A DNA stretch of 64,000 bases from Burkholderiales bacterium Ga0077543 (lineage in GTDB: Bacteria; Pseudomonadota; Gammaproteobacteria; Burkholderiales; Burkholderiaceae_C). This document shows positions 8,339 through 16,911 of the stretch, piece by piece. The stretch covers positions 1-64,000 of the forward strand of contig LNET01000073.1 in the NCBI GenBank assembly GCA_001464055.1, given 5' to 3'. Both the position numbers and the translations under genes were made by a program. Below the pieces are notes generated by a model. It saw only the letters and a program-made list of their open reading frames with translations, ran no database searches and was not told the origin of the DNA. How positions within the stretch are numbered: position 1 is the stretch's first letter; each line of letters begins with the position of its first letter.

Positions 8339-9235
8339 ATGCTCGACTATGCGGCGCTCTCTGCCCTGCACGCTGTCGTTCGGGAAGGCAGCTTCGAGCG
8401 CGCGGCGCTCGCACTGCATGTGACGCCGTCGGCGGTGTCCCAGCGCATCCGGCTGCTCGAAGAACGGGTCGGCTGCGCGCTGGTCGTACGGGGCCAGCCC
8501 TGCCGGGCCACGGACACCGGCAGGCGCCTGTGCCAACACGTCGACCGGGTCCGACTGCTCGAGCAGGACCTGCAAGCCCTGCTGCCGGCGCTGGCACCCG
8601 AGGGCCTGACACGGGTGGCATTGCCGGTGGCGGTCAACGCCGACAGCCTGGCGACCTGGTTCGCGCCGGCCCTGGCCGGCTACGCCGCGAACGCCCCGGT
8701 GCTGGTGGAACTGGCGGTCGACGACCAGGACCACACCAGCGACTGGCTGCGCAGCGGCGCCGTGCTCGCCGCCGTCACCGGCACCGCCCGCGCCATCGTG
8801 GGCTGCAATGTCCGGCCGCTGGGCAGCATGCGCTACCGTGCTGCCGCCAGCCCGGCGTTCGTCCAGCGCTACTTCCCGGCTGGCGTGGGTGCCGGCACGC
8901 TGGCGCAGGCGCCCAGCCTGGTTTTCAATGCCAAGGACGAATTGCAGGCGCGCTGGGTGCGTCGCCTATGTCACCGGCATGTCGAGCTGCCACGCCACAC
9001 GCTGCCGTCTTCCCAGGCTTTCGTCACCGCCGCGCTCGCCGGCATGGGCTGGGGGCTGCAGCCGCAGGCCCTGATCTCGACGCTTCTCGCCGACGGCCTG
9101 CTCGTCGAACTGGTGCCCGACACACCGCTGGACGTGCCGCTGTACTGGCAGCATGCCCGCGCGGCATCGGCACTGGTCGACGGGTTGAGCCGCAGCGTCG
9201 TGGCCGCGGCTGCGCAGGCGTTGACTCAGCCTTGA
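8339..9235 (+). CDS. argP: LysR-family regulator, ArgP/LysG type
   Basis: 298 residues, the usual length. Winged HTH at about 3-60: LSALHAVVREGSFERAALAL, then TPSAVSQRIRLLEERVGCAL, the ArgP/IciA variant of the LysR HTH. The effector domain follows from about residue 90. Family knowledge: ArgP activates argO in response to arginine, with lysine antagonising. Divergent position from argO supports that role. AGGG at 8324-8327 is a weak ribosome-binding site. Confidence 0.88.
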   Translation: MLDYAALSALHAVVREGSFERAALALHVTPSAVSQRIRLLEERVGCALVVRGQPCRATDTGRRLCQHVDRVRLLEQDLQALLPALAPEGLTRVALPVAVNADSLATWFAPALAGYAANAPVLVELAVDDQDHTSDWLRSGAVLAAVTGTARAIVGCNVRPLGSMRYRAAASPAFVQRYFPAGVGAGTLAQAPSLVFNAKDELQARWVRRLCHRHVELPRHTLPSSQAFVTAALAGMGWGLQPQALISTLLADGLLVELVPDTPLDVPLYWQHARAASALVDGLSRSVVAAAAQALTQP

Positions 9236-9272
9236 GCCCAACCGCCTTCGGCTTCGCTTCGGCTTCAGGCTG

Positions 9273-9291
9273 AGCGGGCTTCACGCCCGCT
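9273..9291. other. Hairpin after argP gene
   Basis: AGCGGGC-TTCAC-GCCCGCT, a 7-bp perfect stem with a 5-nt loop, 37 nt after the argP stop and 24 nt before the next start. There is no T-run after it, so it is either a weak terminator or a structure in the leader of the next gene. Just upstream is a low-complexity GGCTTCGCTTCGGCTTC stretch. Confidence 0.35.
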
Positions 9292-9315
9292 GGCACCTCG
9301 CGGCAGAATGAAGCG

Positions 9316-10326
9316 ATGAGCACCGCCCCGCTGTCGCACCACGAGATCCTGGAACTGGTCGAGCCCTTCACCCGGGCCGGTCGGCCCGCGGACCTGGCCG
9401 CCAGCGACCGCGGTGCGCGCCGCCTGGCCTTCCGTGCTCGGCTGCATGCTGCGGCGGGGCCCGACGGCCAGGCGCTGAAGGAAGACCTGTTGCTCGAAAG
9501 CCTGGGCACGGGCACCTGCCGCCTGACACGCACGCTCAGCCACCCGAGCGGCCTGCAGGCCAGCGCCCAGGCCCTGGGCATGCAGCCTGCCACGCTGCTG
9601 GCCTGGGTCGAAGCGCTGCCCTTGCACCAGCACTTCCGCGCCGGCCCCGGCTTCCTGCTGGCGCGCGACTATCAGGTCACGGGCCCATCCCAGGCCGTTC
9701 TGTCGCGCGGCCAGGTCAGGCTGGCCGCCGCCGACGCGGGCCCGGTGCCCGCGCTGACGCTGTCGATGGAGGTGTCGCGCGTGCGCGGGGTGGCGGCCGA
9801 GATCCTGCTGAACGCCCCGCGCGAGCCGCTGGAACTGCCCGAGGACCTGCTCGCTGTCCTGGGCTGGAACTGGACGCGCCTGGTGCCCGACCGCGCCGGC
9901 TGGAAGACCCGGCTGCGCCTGCGCGGCGCGCCCGGGCGTCGCACGCTCGCGGCCGAAGTGGCGCTGGACCGTGTGGCTGCGCACCTGGCGCAGACCCTTG
10001 CCGAAACCCCGGCGGCTTATCACGACCGTCATCGGCGAGCCAGGCTGGGCGTGGTCCTGCGGCGCGCCATCCCGCTGCTGACGCCACTGGCGCTGGTGGC
10101 CGTGATCCTGCTGCTGCCGCGCTTCGACACCTCGGAAAACACGGCCTTGTGGATGCTGCTGTATCACGTGCCCACGGCGCTGATCGTGCTGAGCTTCTGC
10201 GTGCAGGAATTGCCGAGCCTGAAGCCTCCGCCCTGGCCACGGCGCTCGAAGGCGCCGGGCTGGGGCGCCGGTGGAGGCGTGGTTCAATCCGGCGCTTGGA
10301 AACCTTCCTCAGCACCGACGGCCTGA
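9316..10326 (+). CDS. Conserved hypothetical protein, C-terminal membrane anchor
   Basis: 336 residues, not recognised. The first ~240 residues are soluble with no signal peptide. Two hydrophobic segments follow near the C-terminus (LLTPLALVAVILLLP at about 255-269 and WMLLYHVPTALIVLSFC at about 279-295), then a Pro/Arg-rich tail. It is probably a tail-anchored cytoplasmic protein. It overlaps the start of the lipase-like gene by about 31 nt, so the pair is likely co-expressed. The start has CAGAAT 6 nt upstream and no Shine-Dalgarno site. Confidence 0.65.
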   Translation: MSTAPLSHHEILELVEPFTRAGRPADLAASDRGARRLAFRARLHAAAGPDGQALKEDLLLESLGTGTCRLTRTLSHPSGLQASAQALGMQPATLLAWVEALPLHQHFRAGPGFLLARDYQVTGPSQAVLSRGQVRLAAADAGPVPALTLSMEVSRVRGVAAEILLNAPREPLELPEDLLAVLGWNWTRLVPDRAGWKTRLRLRGAPGRRTLAAEVALDRVAAHLAQTLAETPAAYHDRHRRARLGVVLRRAIPLLTPLALVAVILLLPRFDTSENTALWMLLYHVPTALIVLSFCVQELPSLKPPPWPRRSKAPGWGAGGGVVQSGAWKPSSAPTA

Positions 10327-11129
10327 AACTCCACTTGCGCCGCTGGCCAGCGCCCGACCCTGGCAGCGCCCGCGGCACCGTGCAGATCGTGCACGGCCTG
10401 GGCGAGCACATCGGCCGCTATGCCTGGCTGGCCGCCAGGCTGAATGCCGCGGGTTGGCACGTGGCCGGGCACGACCACCGCGGCCATGGCCGCAGCGAAG
10501 GCGCACGTGGCAGCATCGCAGCCAGCTACAGCCTGCTGGCCGATGTCTCGGCCGTGATGGACCATGTGCGCGGCCGCGGGCCGCTGGTGCTGCTGGGCCA
10601 CAGCATGGGCGGGGCGGTGGCGGCGCGATTCGTCGCCGAAGGCTTGTCGCGTTCGACGGCGCGCTGGGCGCGCGACATCGACGGCCTGGTGCTCAGTTCA
10701 CCCGCGCTCGATCCCGGCATGTCGTCGCTGCAGAAGCTGGCTCTGGCCCTGCTGAACCCGCTGCTGCCGCAACTGAGCATGGGCAACGGCCTGAAGCCGC
10801 AATGGGTGAGCCGCGACCCGGCGGTGGTGGCCGACTACATCGCCGACCCGCTGAACCACGACCGCATCACGCCCCGCCTGGCGCGCTGCATTGCCGACGC
10901 AGGCCCGGTCGTGATGGGGCGGGCCGCGGGCTGGCGCGTGCCCACGCTGCTGATGTGGGCCGGTGCCGACCGCTGCGTGGCCCCGGCCGGCAGTGCCGCC
11001 TTCGCTGCGGCTGCGCCATCCAGCGTCGTCACGGCCCAGCCCTGGCCGGCGCTGGCGCACGAAATCTTCAATGAACCCGAACGCGAACAGGTGCTGGCCC
11101 GGCTGCTGGGCTGGCTGCAACGGTTCTAA
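10296..11129 (+). CDS. Alpha/beta-hydrolase, monoacylglycerol-lipase-like
   Basis: 277 residues, matching the ~280 of bacterial monoacylglycerol lipases (Hydrolase_4/serine aminopeptidase S33 group). Motifs: VQIVHGLGEHIGRY at about 30-43 (oxyanion region), DHRGHGRSEG at about 61-70, nucleophile VLLGHSMGGAVAARF near 98-112, Asp in MWAGADRCVAP near 222, His in ALAHEIFNEP near 252. Likely releases glycerol and fatty acids from monoacylglycerols, or an esterase. The start is put at TTG 10296 because the family N-terminus (ETFLSTDGLKLHLRRW) begins there. No ATG is near, and a GTG further up would add non-homologous residues. The start remains uncertain. Confidence 0.8.
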   Translation: METFLSTDGLKLHLRRWPAPDPGSARGTVQIVHGLGEHIGRYAWLAARLNAAGWHVAGHDHRGHGRSEGARGSIAASYSLLADVSAVMDHVRGRGPLVLLGHSMGGAVAARFVAEGLSRSTARWARDIDGLVLSSPALDPGMSSLQKLALALLNPLLPQLSMGNGLKPQWVSRDPAVVADYIADPLNHDRITPRLARCIADAGPVVMGRAAGWRVPTLLMWAGADRCVAPAGSAAFAAAAPSSVVTAQPWPALAHEIFNEPEREQVLARLLGWLQRF

Positions 11130-11165
11130 ACTGGCCGGCTCGACATCTCCGCCACGGAGCGCCCC

Positions 11166-12635
11166 ATGAATGCACCCTTGAAGCCGCAGGAAGCCAGCGC
11201 GCTGGCCGCCTTGTCCGCCTACTGCAATGAAGCCTGGGACCAGCGCATCGTGCCGGCCCTGACCGACTACATCGAAGTTCCGGCGAAGAGCCCGATGTTC
11301 GACGCCGACTGGGCCGCCCACGGCTACCTGGACCGGGTCGTGAGCGATGCCGCGCGCTGGGTCGAAAGCCGCAAGGTGGCCGGGCTGAAGCTCGAGGTCA
11401 TCCGCATCGAAGGCCGCACGCCGGTGATCTTCTTCGAGATTCCAGCCACCGTCAGCACCTCGAAGGACACCGTGCTGCTGTATGGCCACCTCGACAAGCA
11501 GCCCGAATTCAACGGCTGGCGCAGCGACCTGGGCCCGTGGACGCCGAAGTACGAAAACGGCCTGCTCTATGGTCGCGGCGGCGCCGACGACGGCTATGCG
11601 GTCTATGCCGCCGTCACCGCCATCGAGGCGCTGCACGCCCAGGGCATCGGCCACCCGCGCTGCGTGGGGCTGATCGAAAGCTGCGAGGAAAGCGGCAGCC
11701 AGGACCTGCCGGTCTACATCGATGCGCTGCGCCCGCGCCTGGGGCAGGTGGGCCTGGTCGTGTGCCTGGACAGCGGCGCCGGCAACTACGACCAGCTGTG
11801 GCTGACGACCAGTCTGCGCGGCATGGTCAGCGGCGTGCTGAAGGTGGAGGTGCTGAGCGAAGGCGTGCACAGCGGCGACAGCAGCGGCGTCGTGCCCAGC
11901 AGCTTCCGTGTGCTGCGCCAGGTGCTGGACCGGCTGGAAGACTCCAAGACCGGCAACCTGCTGCCCGAGAGCTTCCACTGCGAGATTCCCGCTTCGCGCC
12001 TGGAGCAGACCCGCGCCACCGCAGCCATCCTGCAGGACGAGGTCTGGAAGCGCTTCCCATGGGCCTGTGGCGGCGACGGCGGCAGCGTGCTGCCGACCAC
12101 CACCGATCCGGTGGAAGCCTTGATGAACCGCACCTGGCGGCCCACGCTCAGCGTGACAGGCGTCGACGGCTTCCCCGAGTTGAAGAACGCCGGCAACGTG
12201 TTGCGCCCCTACACCGCCTTCAAGCTGAGCCTGCGGCTGCCGCCGCTGGTGGACGGCCACCAGGCTTCGGTGAAGCTGAAAACGCTGCTGGAGGACAACG
12301 CGCCCTACAACGCCAAGGTCACCTTTCACCCCGACGGCCGCGCCGGTGCGCTGGGTGCCACGGGCTGGAATGCACCCGACCTGGCCCCCTGGCTCGAAAG
12401 CGCGCTGAACCAGGCGTCCGGCAACCACTTCGGCGCGCCGCTGGGCTACATCGGCCAGGGCGGCACGATCCCGCTGATGAGCATGCTGCAAAAGGGCTTC
12501 CCGGCAGCGCAGATGATGGTCTGCGGCGTGCTGGGGCCCAAGAGCAACGCCCACGGGCCGAACGAGTTCCTGCATGTGCCCTATGGCAAGCGGCTGACGG
12601 CGGCGGTGGCGCAGGTGATTGCGGCCTGCCCTTGA
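11166..12635 (+). CDS. M20-family metallopeptidase (dipeptidase-like)
   Basis: 489 residues. Two-zinc M20 peptidase: VLLYGHLDKQPE with metal-binding His and catalytic Asp at about 104-112, YGRGGADDGYA with bridging Asp near 138-142, IESCEESGSQDL with catalytic Glu-Glu near 175-177, and a C-terminal metal His in GPKSNAHGPNEFLHV. The dimerisation lid domain lies between, about 215-380. Cytoplasmic, no signal peptide. Probably cleaves dipeptides or N-blocked amino acids. The HLDKQPE form resembles the carnosinase/cysteinylglycine-dipeptidase subgroup. The gap to the upstream hydrolase is 36 nt. Confidence 0.88.
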   Translation: MNAPLKPQEASALAALSAYCNEAWDQRIVPALTDYIEVPAKSPMFDADWAAHGYLDRVVSDAARWVESRKVAGLKLEVIRIEGRTPVIFFEIPATVSTSKDTVLLYGHLDKQPEFNGWRSDLGPWTPKYENGLLYGRGGADDGYAVYAAVTAIEALHAQGIGHPRCVGLIESCEESGSQDLPVYIDALRPRLGQVGLVVCLDSGAGNYDQLWLTTSLRGMVSGVLKVEVLSEGVHSGDSSGVVPSSFRVLRQVLDRLEDSKTGNLLPESFHCEIPASRLEQTRATAAILQDEVWKRFPWACGGDGGSVLPTTTDPVEALMNRTWRPTLSVTGVDGFPELKNAGNVLRPYTAFKLSLRLPPLVDGHQASVKLKTLLEDNAPYNAKVTFHPDGRAGALGATGWNAPDLAPWLESALNQASGNHFGAPLGYIGQGGTIPLMSMLQKGFPAAQMMVCGVLGPKSNAHGPNEFLHVPYGKRLTAAVAQVIAACP

Positions 12636-12696
12636 AGCGCTGAGGGGCGGCCCCGGCCAGGATGGCGGTTGCTGGCCCCCGCGAAGAGACGCAGCT

Positions 12697-13659
12697 TCAG
12701 GCGCTCTCTTCGCCCCCGCCTTCCATGGCCTTCTGGTGCCGCGCCACGAAGTCGGCATAGGTGTCGATGCCGCGCAACTGCAGCACCGTGTTGCGCACCG
12801 CAGCTTCCACCAGCACGGCCAGGTTTCGGCCTGCGCCCACTGCGATGACCGCCTTGCGCACGGGTTGTTCCAGCACTTCTTCGTACAGCGGCTCGTAGGG
12901 CAGGCGCTCGAACTCTTCCTCCAGCACCTCCTGGCGCACCAGGTGCACGATGAGCTTCAGGCGCATCTTCCGCCGCACCGCGGTCTCGCCGAAGATGGCC
13001 TTGATGTCCAGCAGCCCGATGCCGCGCACTTCCAGCAGGTTCTGCAGCAGCGCGGGGCAGCGGCCTTCCAGCGACGTCTGGCTGATGCGGTAGATGTCGA
13101 CCGCGTCGTCGGCCACCAGGCCATGGCCACGGCTGATGAGTTCCAGGCCGAGCTCGCTCTTGCCCAGGCCGGATTCACCCGTCAGCAGCACGCCCAGCCC
13201 CAGGATGTCCATGAACACGCCGTGGCGCGTGATGCGGTCGGCGAAATGCTGGCCCAGGTAGCCGCGCACCACGTCGATGACGTGGCCGGCCGATTCGCGC
13301 GTGACGAACAGCGGGATCTCGGCGCGGTCGCACATGGCCACCAGCCGGTCGGGCGGCTTCTGGTTGTCGGCGACGATCAGCACCGGCGGCTCCAGCGTCA
13401 CGATGCGCGAGATGCGACGTTCCTGGTCCTCGGGCGTGCTGGCCATCAGGTAGGCCACCTCGCGCCGGCCGACCAGTTGCACCCGGTAGGGGTGGATGTA
13501 GTTCAGGTAGCCCACCAGGTCGGCGGCCGACCGGGCGTCGCGCACGGCCGCGTCGTCGAAGCGGCGTTCAGGGTGGGCGTGGCCGGCGATCCACTCCCAG
13601 CGCATCGTCTTGCGGTGGGCTTCGAACAGCGCTTCGGCGCTGATCGATGTCGGCTTCAT
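12697..13659 (-). CDS. hprK: HPr kinase/phosphorylase
   Basis: 320 residues. Phosphorylates and dephosphorylates Ser46 of HPr. The Walker-type P-loop [13 protein letters not shown] lies at about 159-171, followed by [14 protein letters not shown]. The second HprK signature is [17 protein letters not shown] around 206-220, seen as [17 protein letters not shown]. The N-terminal domain (1-130) is complete. It lies 16 nt after ptsN in the same direction. In proteobacteria without a full sugar PTS, this kinase is usually linked to the nitrogen PTS, as here. Confidence 0.95.
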   Translation of the reverse strand: MKPTSISAEALFEAHRKTMRWEWIAGHAHPERRFDDAAVRDARSAADLVGYLNYIHPYRVQLVGRREVAYLMASTPEDQERRISRIVTLEPPVLIVADNQKPPDRLVAMCDRAEIPLFVTRESAGHVIDVVRGYLGQHFADRITRHGVFMDILGLGVLLTGESGLGKSELGLELISRGHGLVADDAVDIYRISQTSLEGRCPALLQNLLEVRGIGLLDIKAIFGETAVRRKMRLKLIVHLVRQEVLEEEFERLPYEPLYEEVLEQPVRKAVIAVGAGRNLAVLVEAAVRNTVLQLRGIDTYADFVARHQKAMEGGGEESA

Positions 13660-13675
13660 CCGGGAGCAGCCGTGT

Positions 13676-14146
13676 TCAGGCGACCGACTTCAGCGGTTCC
13701 CAGTCGGAGATGAGCTTGTGCACGCCTGCGGCTTCTGCTTCGGTCTTCAGTCGTTCGCGCAAATCGCGGTCGGACAGCATCTCCGCAATCTCCGACAGGA
13801 TCTCCAGGTGCCGCTGCGTCGCGGCTTCGGGCACCAGCAGGAAGATCAGCAGCAGCACGGCCTCGTCGTCGGGCGCGTCGAAGGGGATGGGCTGCTGCAC
13901 CCTCACCACGGCCGCCAGCGGGTTCTTCAGGCCCTTGATCCGGCCATGTGGAATGGCCACGGCGTGCCCGAGCCCGGTGGAGCCCAGGCGTTCGCGGGCG
14001 AACAGGTTGTCGGTAACGAGGCCGCGGGCAATGGCATGCTGGTTCTCGAACAGCAGTCCGGCGTGCTCGAAGACGCGTTTCTTGCTGGTCGCATCCACGT
14101 TCACCAGAACGTTGGTGACGGGAAGGATGGCGGCGAGACGGTTCAT
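13676..14146 (-). CDS. ptsN: PTS IIA-like nitrogen-regulatory protein
   Basis: 156 residues. The IIA(Ntr) phospho-acceptor His sits in [15 protein letters not shown] (about residue 67). Accepts phosphate from NPr/HPr and regulates potassium and nitrogen functions. The start at 14146 (MNRLAAILP) is chosen because the upstream in-frame extension is non-homologous and GGGAG lies 10 nt before it. It sits between hpf and hprK. Confidence 0.93.
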   Translation of the reverse strand: MNRLAAILPVTNVLVNVDATSKKRVFEHAGLLFENQHAIARGLVTDNLFARERLGSTGLGHAVAIPHGRIKGLKNPLAAVVRVQQPIPFDAPDDEAVLLLIFLLVPEAATQRHLEILSEIAEMLSDRDLRERLKTEAEAAGVHKLISDWEPLKSVA

Positions 14147-14335
14147 CGTGGACAAACTCCCAGATACCGCGGTCACGGCCCCGACATCGGGGTCTGGCAC
14201 ACACAGCGGGCAGAGCGGCGCATCATAACCATCGGGTTCGCCCTAGGGCCTAGTGCAGCCACCCTCAATCGCTGGGTTTTCCTCTTCCATGCGGCATTGC
14301 AGCAACAGGGGCAACTGCGATCGGTGCGGGGATGC

Positions 14336-14362
14336 AAAACGGCCCCTGGGGGCCGTGGTTTT
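14336..14362. terminator. Bidirectional terminator-like hairpin between hpf and ptsN
   Basis: ACGGCCCC-TG-GGGGCCGT stem (14339-14356) with AAAA before and GGTTTT after, so each strand reads a GC stem followed by a short T-run. It lies directly after the hpf stop on the minus strand, and may attenuate rather than end transcription into ptsN-hprK. The surrounding spacer 14147-14382 shows no gene. Confidence 0.65.
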
Positions 14363-14382
14363 CGCGGGGCCGACGCGGCCGG

Positions 14383-14724
14383 TCAGAGCAGACCTGCGTC
14401 CAGGCGTTTCGGGGCGACGTGGTGGTGGTCCTGCAGGCGGTCCTTGTGACGCACGACCTGTCGGTCCAGCTTGTCCATCAGCTGGTCGATGGCGGCGTAC
14501 ATGTCTTCGTGCGTCTGTTCGACAAAAATATCGCGCCCCTTGACGTGCAGCGTGACTTCCGCCTTCTGCCGTCGTTCCTTTTCCTTCAGCTTTTCAACGC
14601 TCAGCAACACGTTGATGTCCACCACCTGGTCGAAGTGTCGAGTGACGCGGTCCAGCTTTGTAAGTACGTACTCTCTCAATGCTGGCGATACGTCGAGATG
14701 ATGGCCGCTGATCGTCAAGTTCAT
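14383..14724 (-). CDS. hpf: Ribosome hibernation-promoting factor, short form
   Basis: 113 residues, the short HPF/RaiA class that promotes 100S ribosome dimers in stationary phase. N-terminal [20 protein letters not shown] and the basic stretch [15 protein letters not shown] near the end are typical. The start is set by a perfect AGGAGG at 14730-14735 with a 5-nt spacer; an upstream in-frame ATG at 14883 lacks this. Usually hpf follows rpoN, but here rpoN is 28 kb away. The region 14725-14911 upstream has no gene and should hold the promoters of hpf and the divergent amidohydrolase. Confidence 0.94.
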   Translation of the reverse strand: MNLTISGHHLDVSPALREYVLTKLDRVTRHFDQVVDINVLLSVEKLKEKERRQKAEVTLHVKGRDIFVEQTHEDMYAAIDQLMDKLDRQVVRHKDRLQDHHHVAPKRLDAGLL

Positions 14725-14911
14725 CAGAACCTCCTTTGCGAGGGGTGGGAGACTGGGACCCGGGCCGACGCGACCCGGTCGAGCCCATCTTGCTCCCGTT
14801 GCAGGGTGATGACAAGCGGGTAGGCCGCAAGCCAGCGTGGCGATGCCGTGGCTTTGTTCACCACCCCGGCTTGCCCGCATCATTGGCCATGAAATTGCTT
14901 GTCACCCCTTC

Positions 14912-16213
14912 ATGAGTCCGCCCGCCCCCGTGCCGCTGCTGGTCCGCGACGCCACCCTGCCCGACGGCCGGCGTGGCATGCAGCTGCTGGTGGAAGGAGG
15001 CCGGATCCGCGCCTTGGCGCCGCAACTGCCCGAGCCTGCCGGCGCTGAGGTGCTCGACGCCCAGGGCTGGCTGCTGAGCCCGCCTTTCGTCGACGCGCAT
15101 TTCCACATGGACTCCGTGCTCAGCCACGGCCTGCCGCGCGTCAACGTCAGCGGCACCCTGCTCGAAGGCATTGCGCTGTGGGGTGAACTGAAGCCCCTGC
15201 TGACGGAAGAGGCGATCGCCGAACGGGCGTTGGCCTACTGCGACTGGGCCGTGGCGCGGGGGCTGCTGGCCATCCGCAGCCATGTCGACATCTGCGACCC
15301 GCGCTTGCTGGCGGTGCGTGCGCTGCTCGAAGTGAAGCGGCGCGTCGCACCTTACCTGCAGTTGCAGCTGGTGGCCTTCCCGCAGGACGGCTTGCTGCGC
15401 AGCCCCGCCGCGCTGGCCAACCTGGTCCGGGCGCTGGACCTGGGCGTGGATGTGGTCGGCGGCATCCCGCACTTCGAACGCACCATGGCCGAAGGCGCCG
15501 AGAGCGTGCGCCTGCTCTGCGAACTGGCCGCCGAGCGCGGCCTGCCGGTGGACATGCACTGCGACGAAAGCGACGACCCGCTGTCGCGCCATGTCGAGAC
15601 GCTGGCGTTTCACACCCAGCGGCTGGGGCTGCAGGGCCGCGTGACCGGCTCGCACCTGACATCGATGCATTCGATGGACAGCTATTACGTCAGCAAGCTT
15701 CTGCCGCTGATGGCCGAGGCCGGCCTGCAGGTGGTGGCCAATCCGCTGATCAACATCACCCTGCAGGGCCGGCACGACAGCTACCCGAAGCGGCGCGGCA
15801 TGACGCGCGTGCCCGAGCTGCTGGCCGCCGGGGTGAACGTCGCCTTCGGACACGACTGCGTGCTCGACCCCTGGTACTCCTTCGGATCGGCCTGCATGCT
15901 GGAAGTCGCGTCGATGGGCCTGCACGTGGCCCAGATGACCGGCAGCCAGGCCCAGCGCCAGTGCTTCGATGCGGTGACAACGAACGCCGCGCGGGTGCTC
16001 GGGCTTGAAGGCTACGGCCTGGACGTCGGCTGCCGCGCCGACTTCGTGCTGCTGCAGGCGCACAGCCCCGAAGAAGCGCTGCGGCTGCGGGCGCAGCGCC
16101 TGGCGGTGGTCAGTGGCGGCGTGCTGGTCTCGCGCATGGCGCCGGCCATCGCCGAGCTCGCCTTGCCCGGCCGTCCCGGTCACGTGGACTTCACACGACA
16201 GGCCGCTGGCTAG
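14912..16213 (+). CDS. Amidohydrolase, cytosine-deaminase-like
   Basis: 433 residues of the amidohydrolase superfamily. Metal ligands: PPFVDAHFHMDS (HxH) near 59-66, His/Glu in PVDMHCDESDDP near 211-221, His in GRVTGSHLTSM near 249, and Asp in VAFGHDCVLDPWY near 309-316. The last motif resembles the CodA/isocytosine-deaminase pattern (GxDxVxDPW). Likely a cytosine or related pyrimidine deaminase, but other N-heterocycles are possible. The start at 14912 is chosen because the upstream in-frame extension is unlike the family. Confidence 0.8.
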   Translation: MSPPAPVPLLVRDATLPDGRRGMQLLVEGGRIRALAPQLPEPAGAEVLDAQGWLLSPPFVDAHFHMDSVLSHGLPRVNVSGTLLEGIALWGELKPLLTEEAIAERALAYCDWAVARGLLAIRSHVDICDPRLLAVRALLEVKRRVAPYLQLQLVAFPQDGLLRSPAALANLVRALDLGVDVVGGIPHFERTMAEGAESVRLLCELAAERGLPVDMHCDESDDPLSRHVETLAFHTQRLGLQGRVTGSHLTSMHSMDSYYVSKLLPLMAEAGLQVVANPLINITLQGRHDSYPKRRGMTRVPELLAAGVNVAFGHDCVLDPWYSFGSACMLEVASMGLHVAQMTGSQAQRQCFDAVTTNAARVLGLEGYGLDVGCRADFVLLQAHSPEEALRLRAQRLAVVSGGVLVSRMAPAIAELALPGRPGHVDFTRQAAG

Positions 16214-16216
16214 AAT
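16211..16216 (+). promoter_or_regulatory. -10-like hexamer before GST gene
   Basis: TAGAAT overlapping the stop codon of the amidohydrolase gene, 26 nt before the GST start. The same TAGAAT hexamer recurs upstream of argS, lptA and the diiron gene. No good -35 is visible. Confidence 0.35.
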
Positions 16217-16242
16217 GAATCGACCATGACCTGCCGCACCTC

Positions 16243-16860
16243 ATGAAACTGATCGGTTCACTCACCAGCCCCTACGTGCGCAAGGTTCGCATCGTCATGG
16301 CCGAGAAGAAGCTCGAAGCCCAGTTGCTGCTGGAAGACGTCTGGGGCTCGGACGCCATCCTCAAGAGCAACCCGCTGGGCAAGGTGCCCTGCCTGGTGCT
16401 CGACGGCGGTGAGGCCATCTTCGACTCGCGCGTGATCGTCGAATACCTGGACACGCTCAGCCCGGTGGGCAAGCTCATTCCGCCTTCGGGTCGTGAACGC
16501 ACCGAAGTGCGCACCTGGGAAGCACTGGCAGACGGCATCCTGGACGCCAGCGTGCTGGCGCGGATGGAGGCCACCTGGACGGGCCGCAGCAGCGAACAAC
16601 GATCCCAGCCCTGGATCGACCGCCAGATGAGCCGTGTGCACGCCGCCGTCAAGGCCATGGCCTCGGGTCTGGGCGACAAGCCTTTCTGCATGGGCAATCA
16701 TCTGACGCTGGCCGACGTGGCCGTGGGCTGTGCGCTGGGCTACCTGGACTTTCGCTACCCGCAGATCGACTGGCGCGGCGAACATGCCAACCTGGCCAAG
16801 CTGCATGACAAGCTGGCCCTGCGCCCGAGCTTCATCGACACGGCACCACCCGTCAGCTAG
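16243..16860 (+). CDS. Glutathione S-transferase family protein
   Basis: 205 residues. Thioredoxin-like N-terminal domain beginning MKLIGSLTSPYVRKVRIVMAEKK without a cysteine at the active turn (Ser-Pro-Tyr), so a Ser/Tyr-type GST. KVPCLVLDGGEAIFDSRVI carries the cis-Pro and the Asp-Ser glutathione-binding pair. The all-helical C-terminal domain runs from about 90 to 200. Related to the stringent-starvation/GST group common in Burkholderiales; substrate unknown. Confidence 0.87.
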   Translation: MKLIGSLTSPYVRKVRIVMAEKKLEAQLLLEDVWGSDAILKSNPLGKVPCLVLDGGEAIFDSRVIVEYLDTLSPVGKLIPPSGRERTEVRTWEALADGILDASVLARMEATWTGRSSEQRSQPWIDRQMSRVHAAVKAMASGLGDKPFCMGNHLTLADVAVGCALGYLDFRYPQIDWRGEHANLAKLHDKLALRPSFIDTAPPVS

Positions 16861-16887
16861 TTCCCGGGCGCGCTCGCGCTCGCAAAC

Positions 16888-16902
16888 CCCGCCCGTGGCG
16901 GG
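16888..16902. other. Short hairpin in convergent spacer
   Basis: CCCGCC-CGT-GGCGGG between the stops of the GST and the glutamate-synthase-like gene. Stem 6 bp, no T-run on either side. Possibly a weak bidirectional terminator. Confidence 0.3.
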
Positions 16903-16911
16903 AAGCCGGGT

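Noticed and set aside
14858..16183. A 441-residue minus-strand frame opposite the amidohydrolase
   Set aside because: His/Gln/Arg-rich shadow of the amidohydrolase gene without start signals or domain content.
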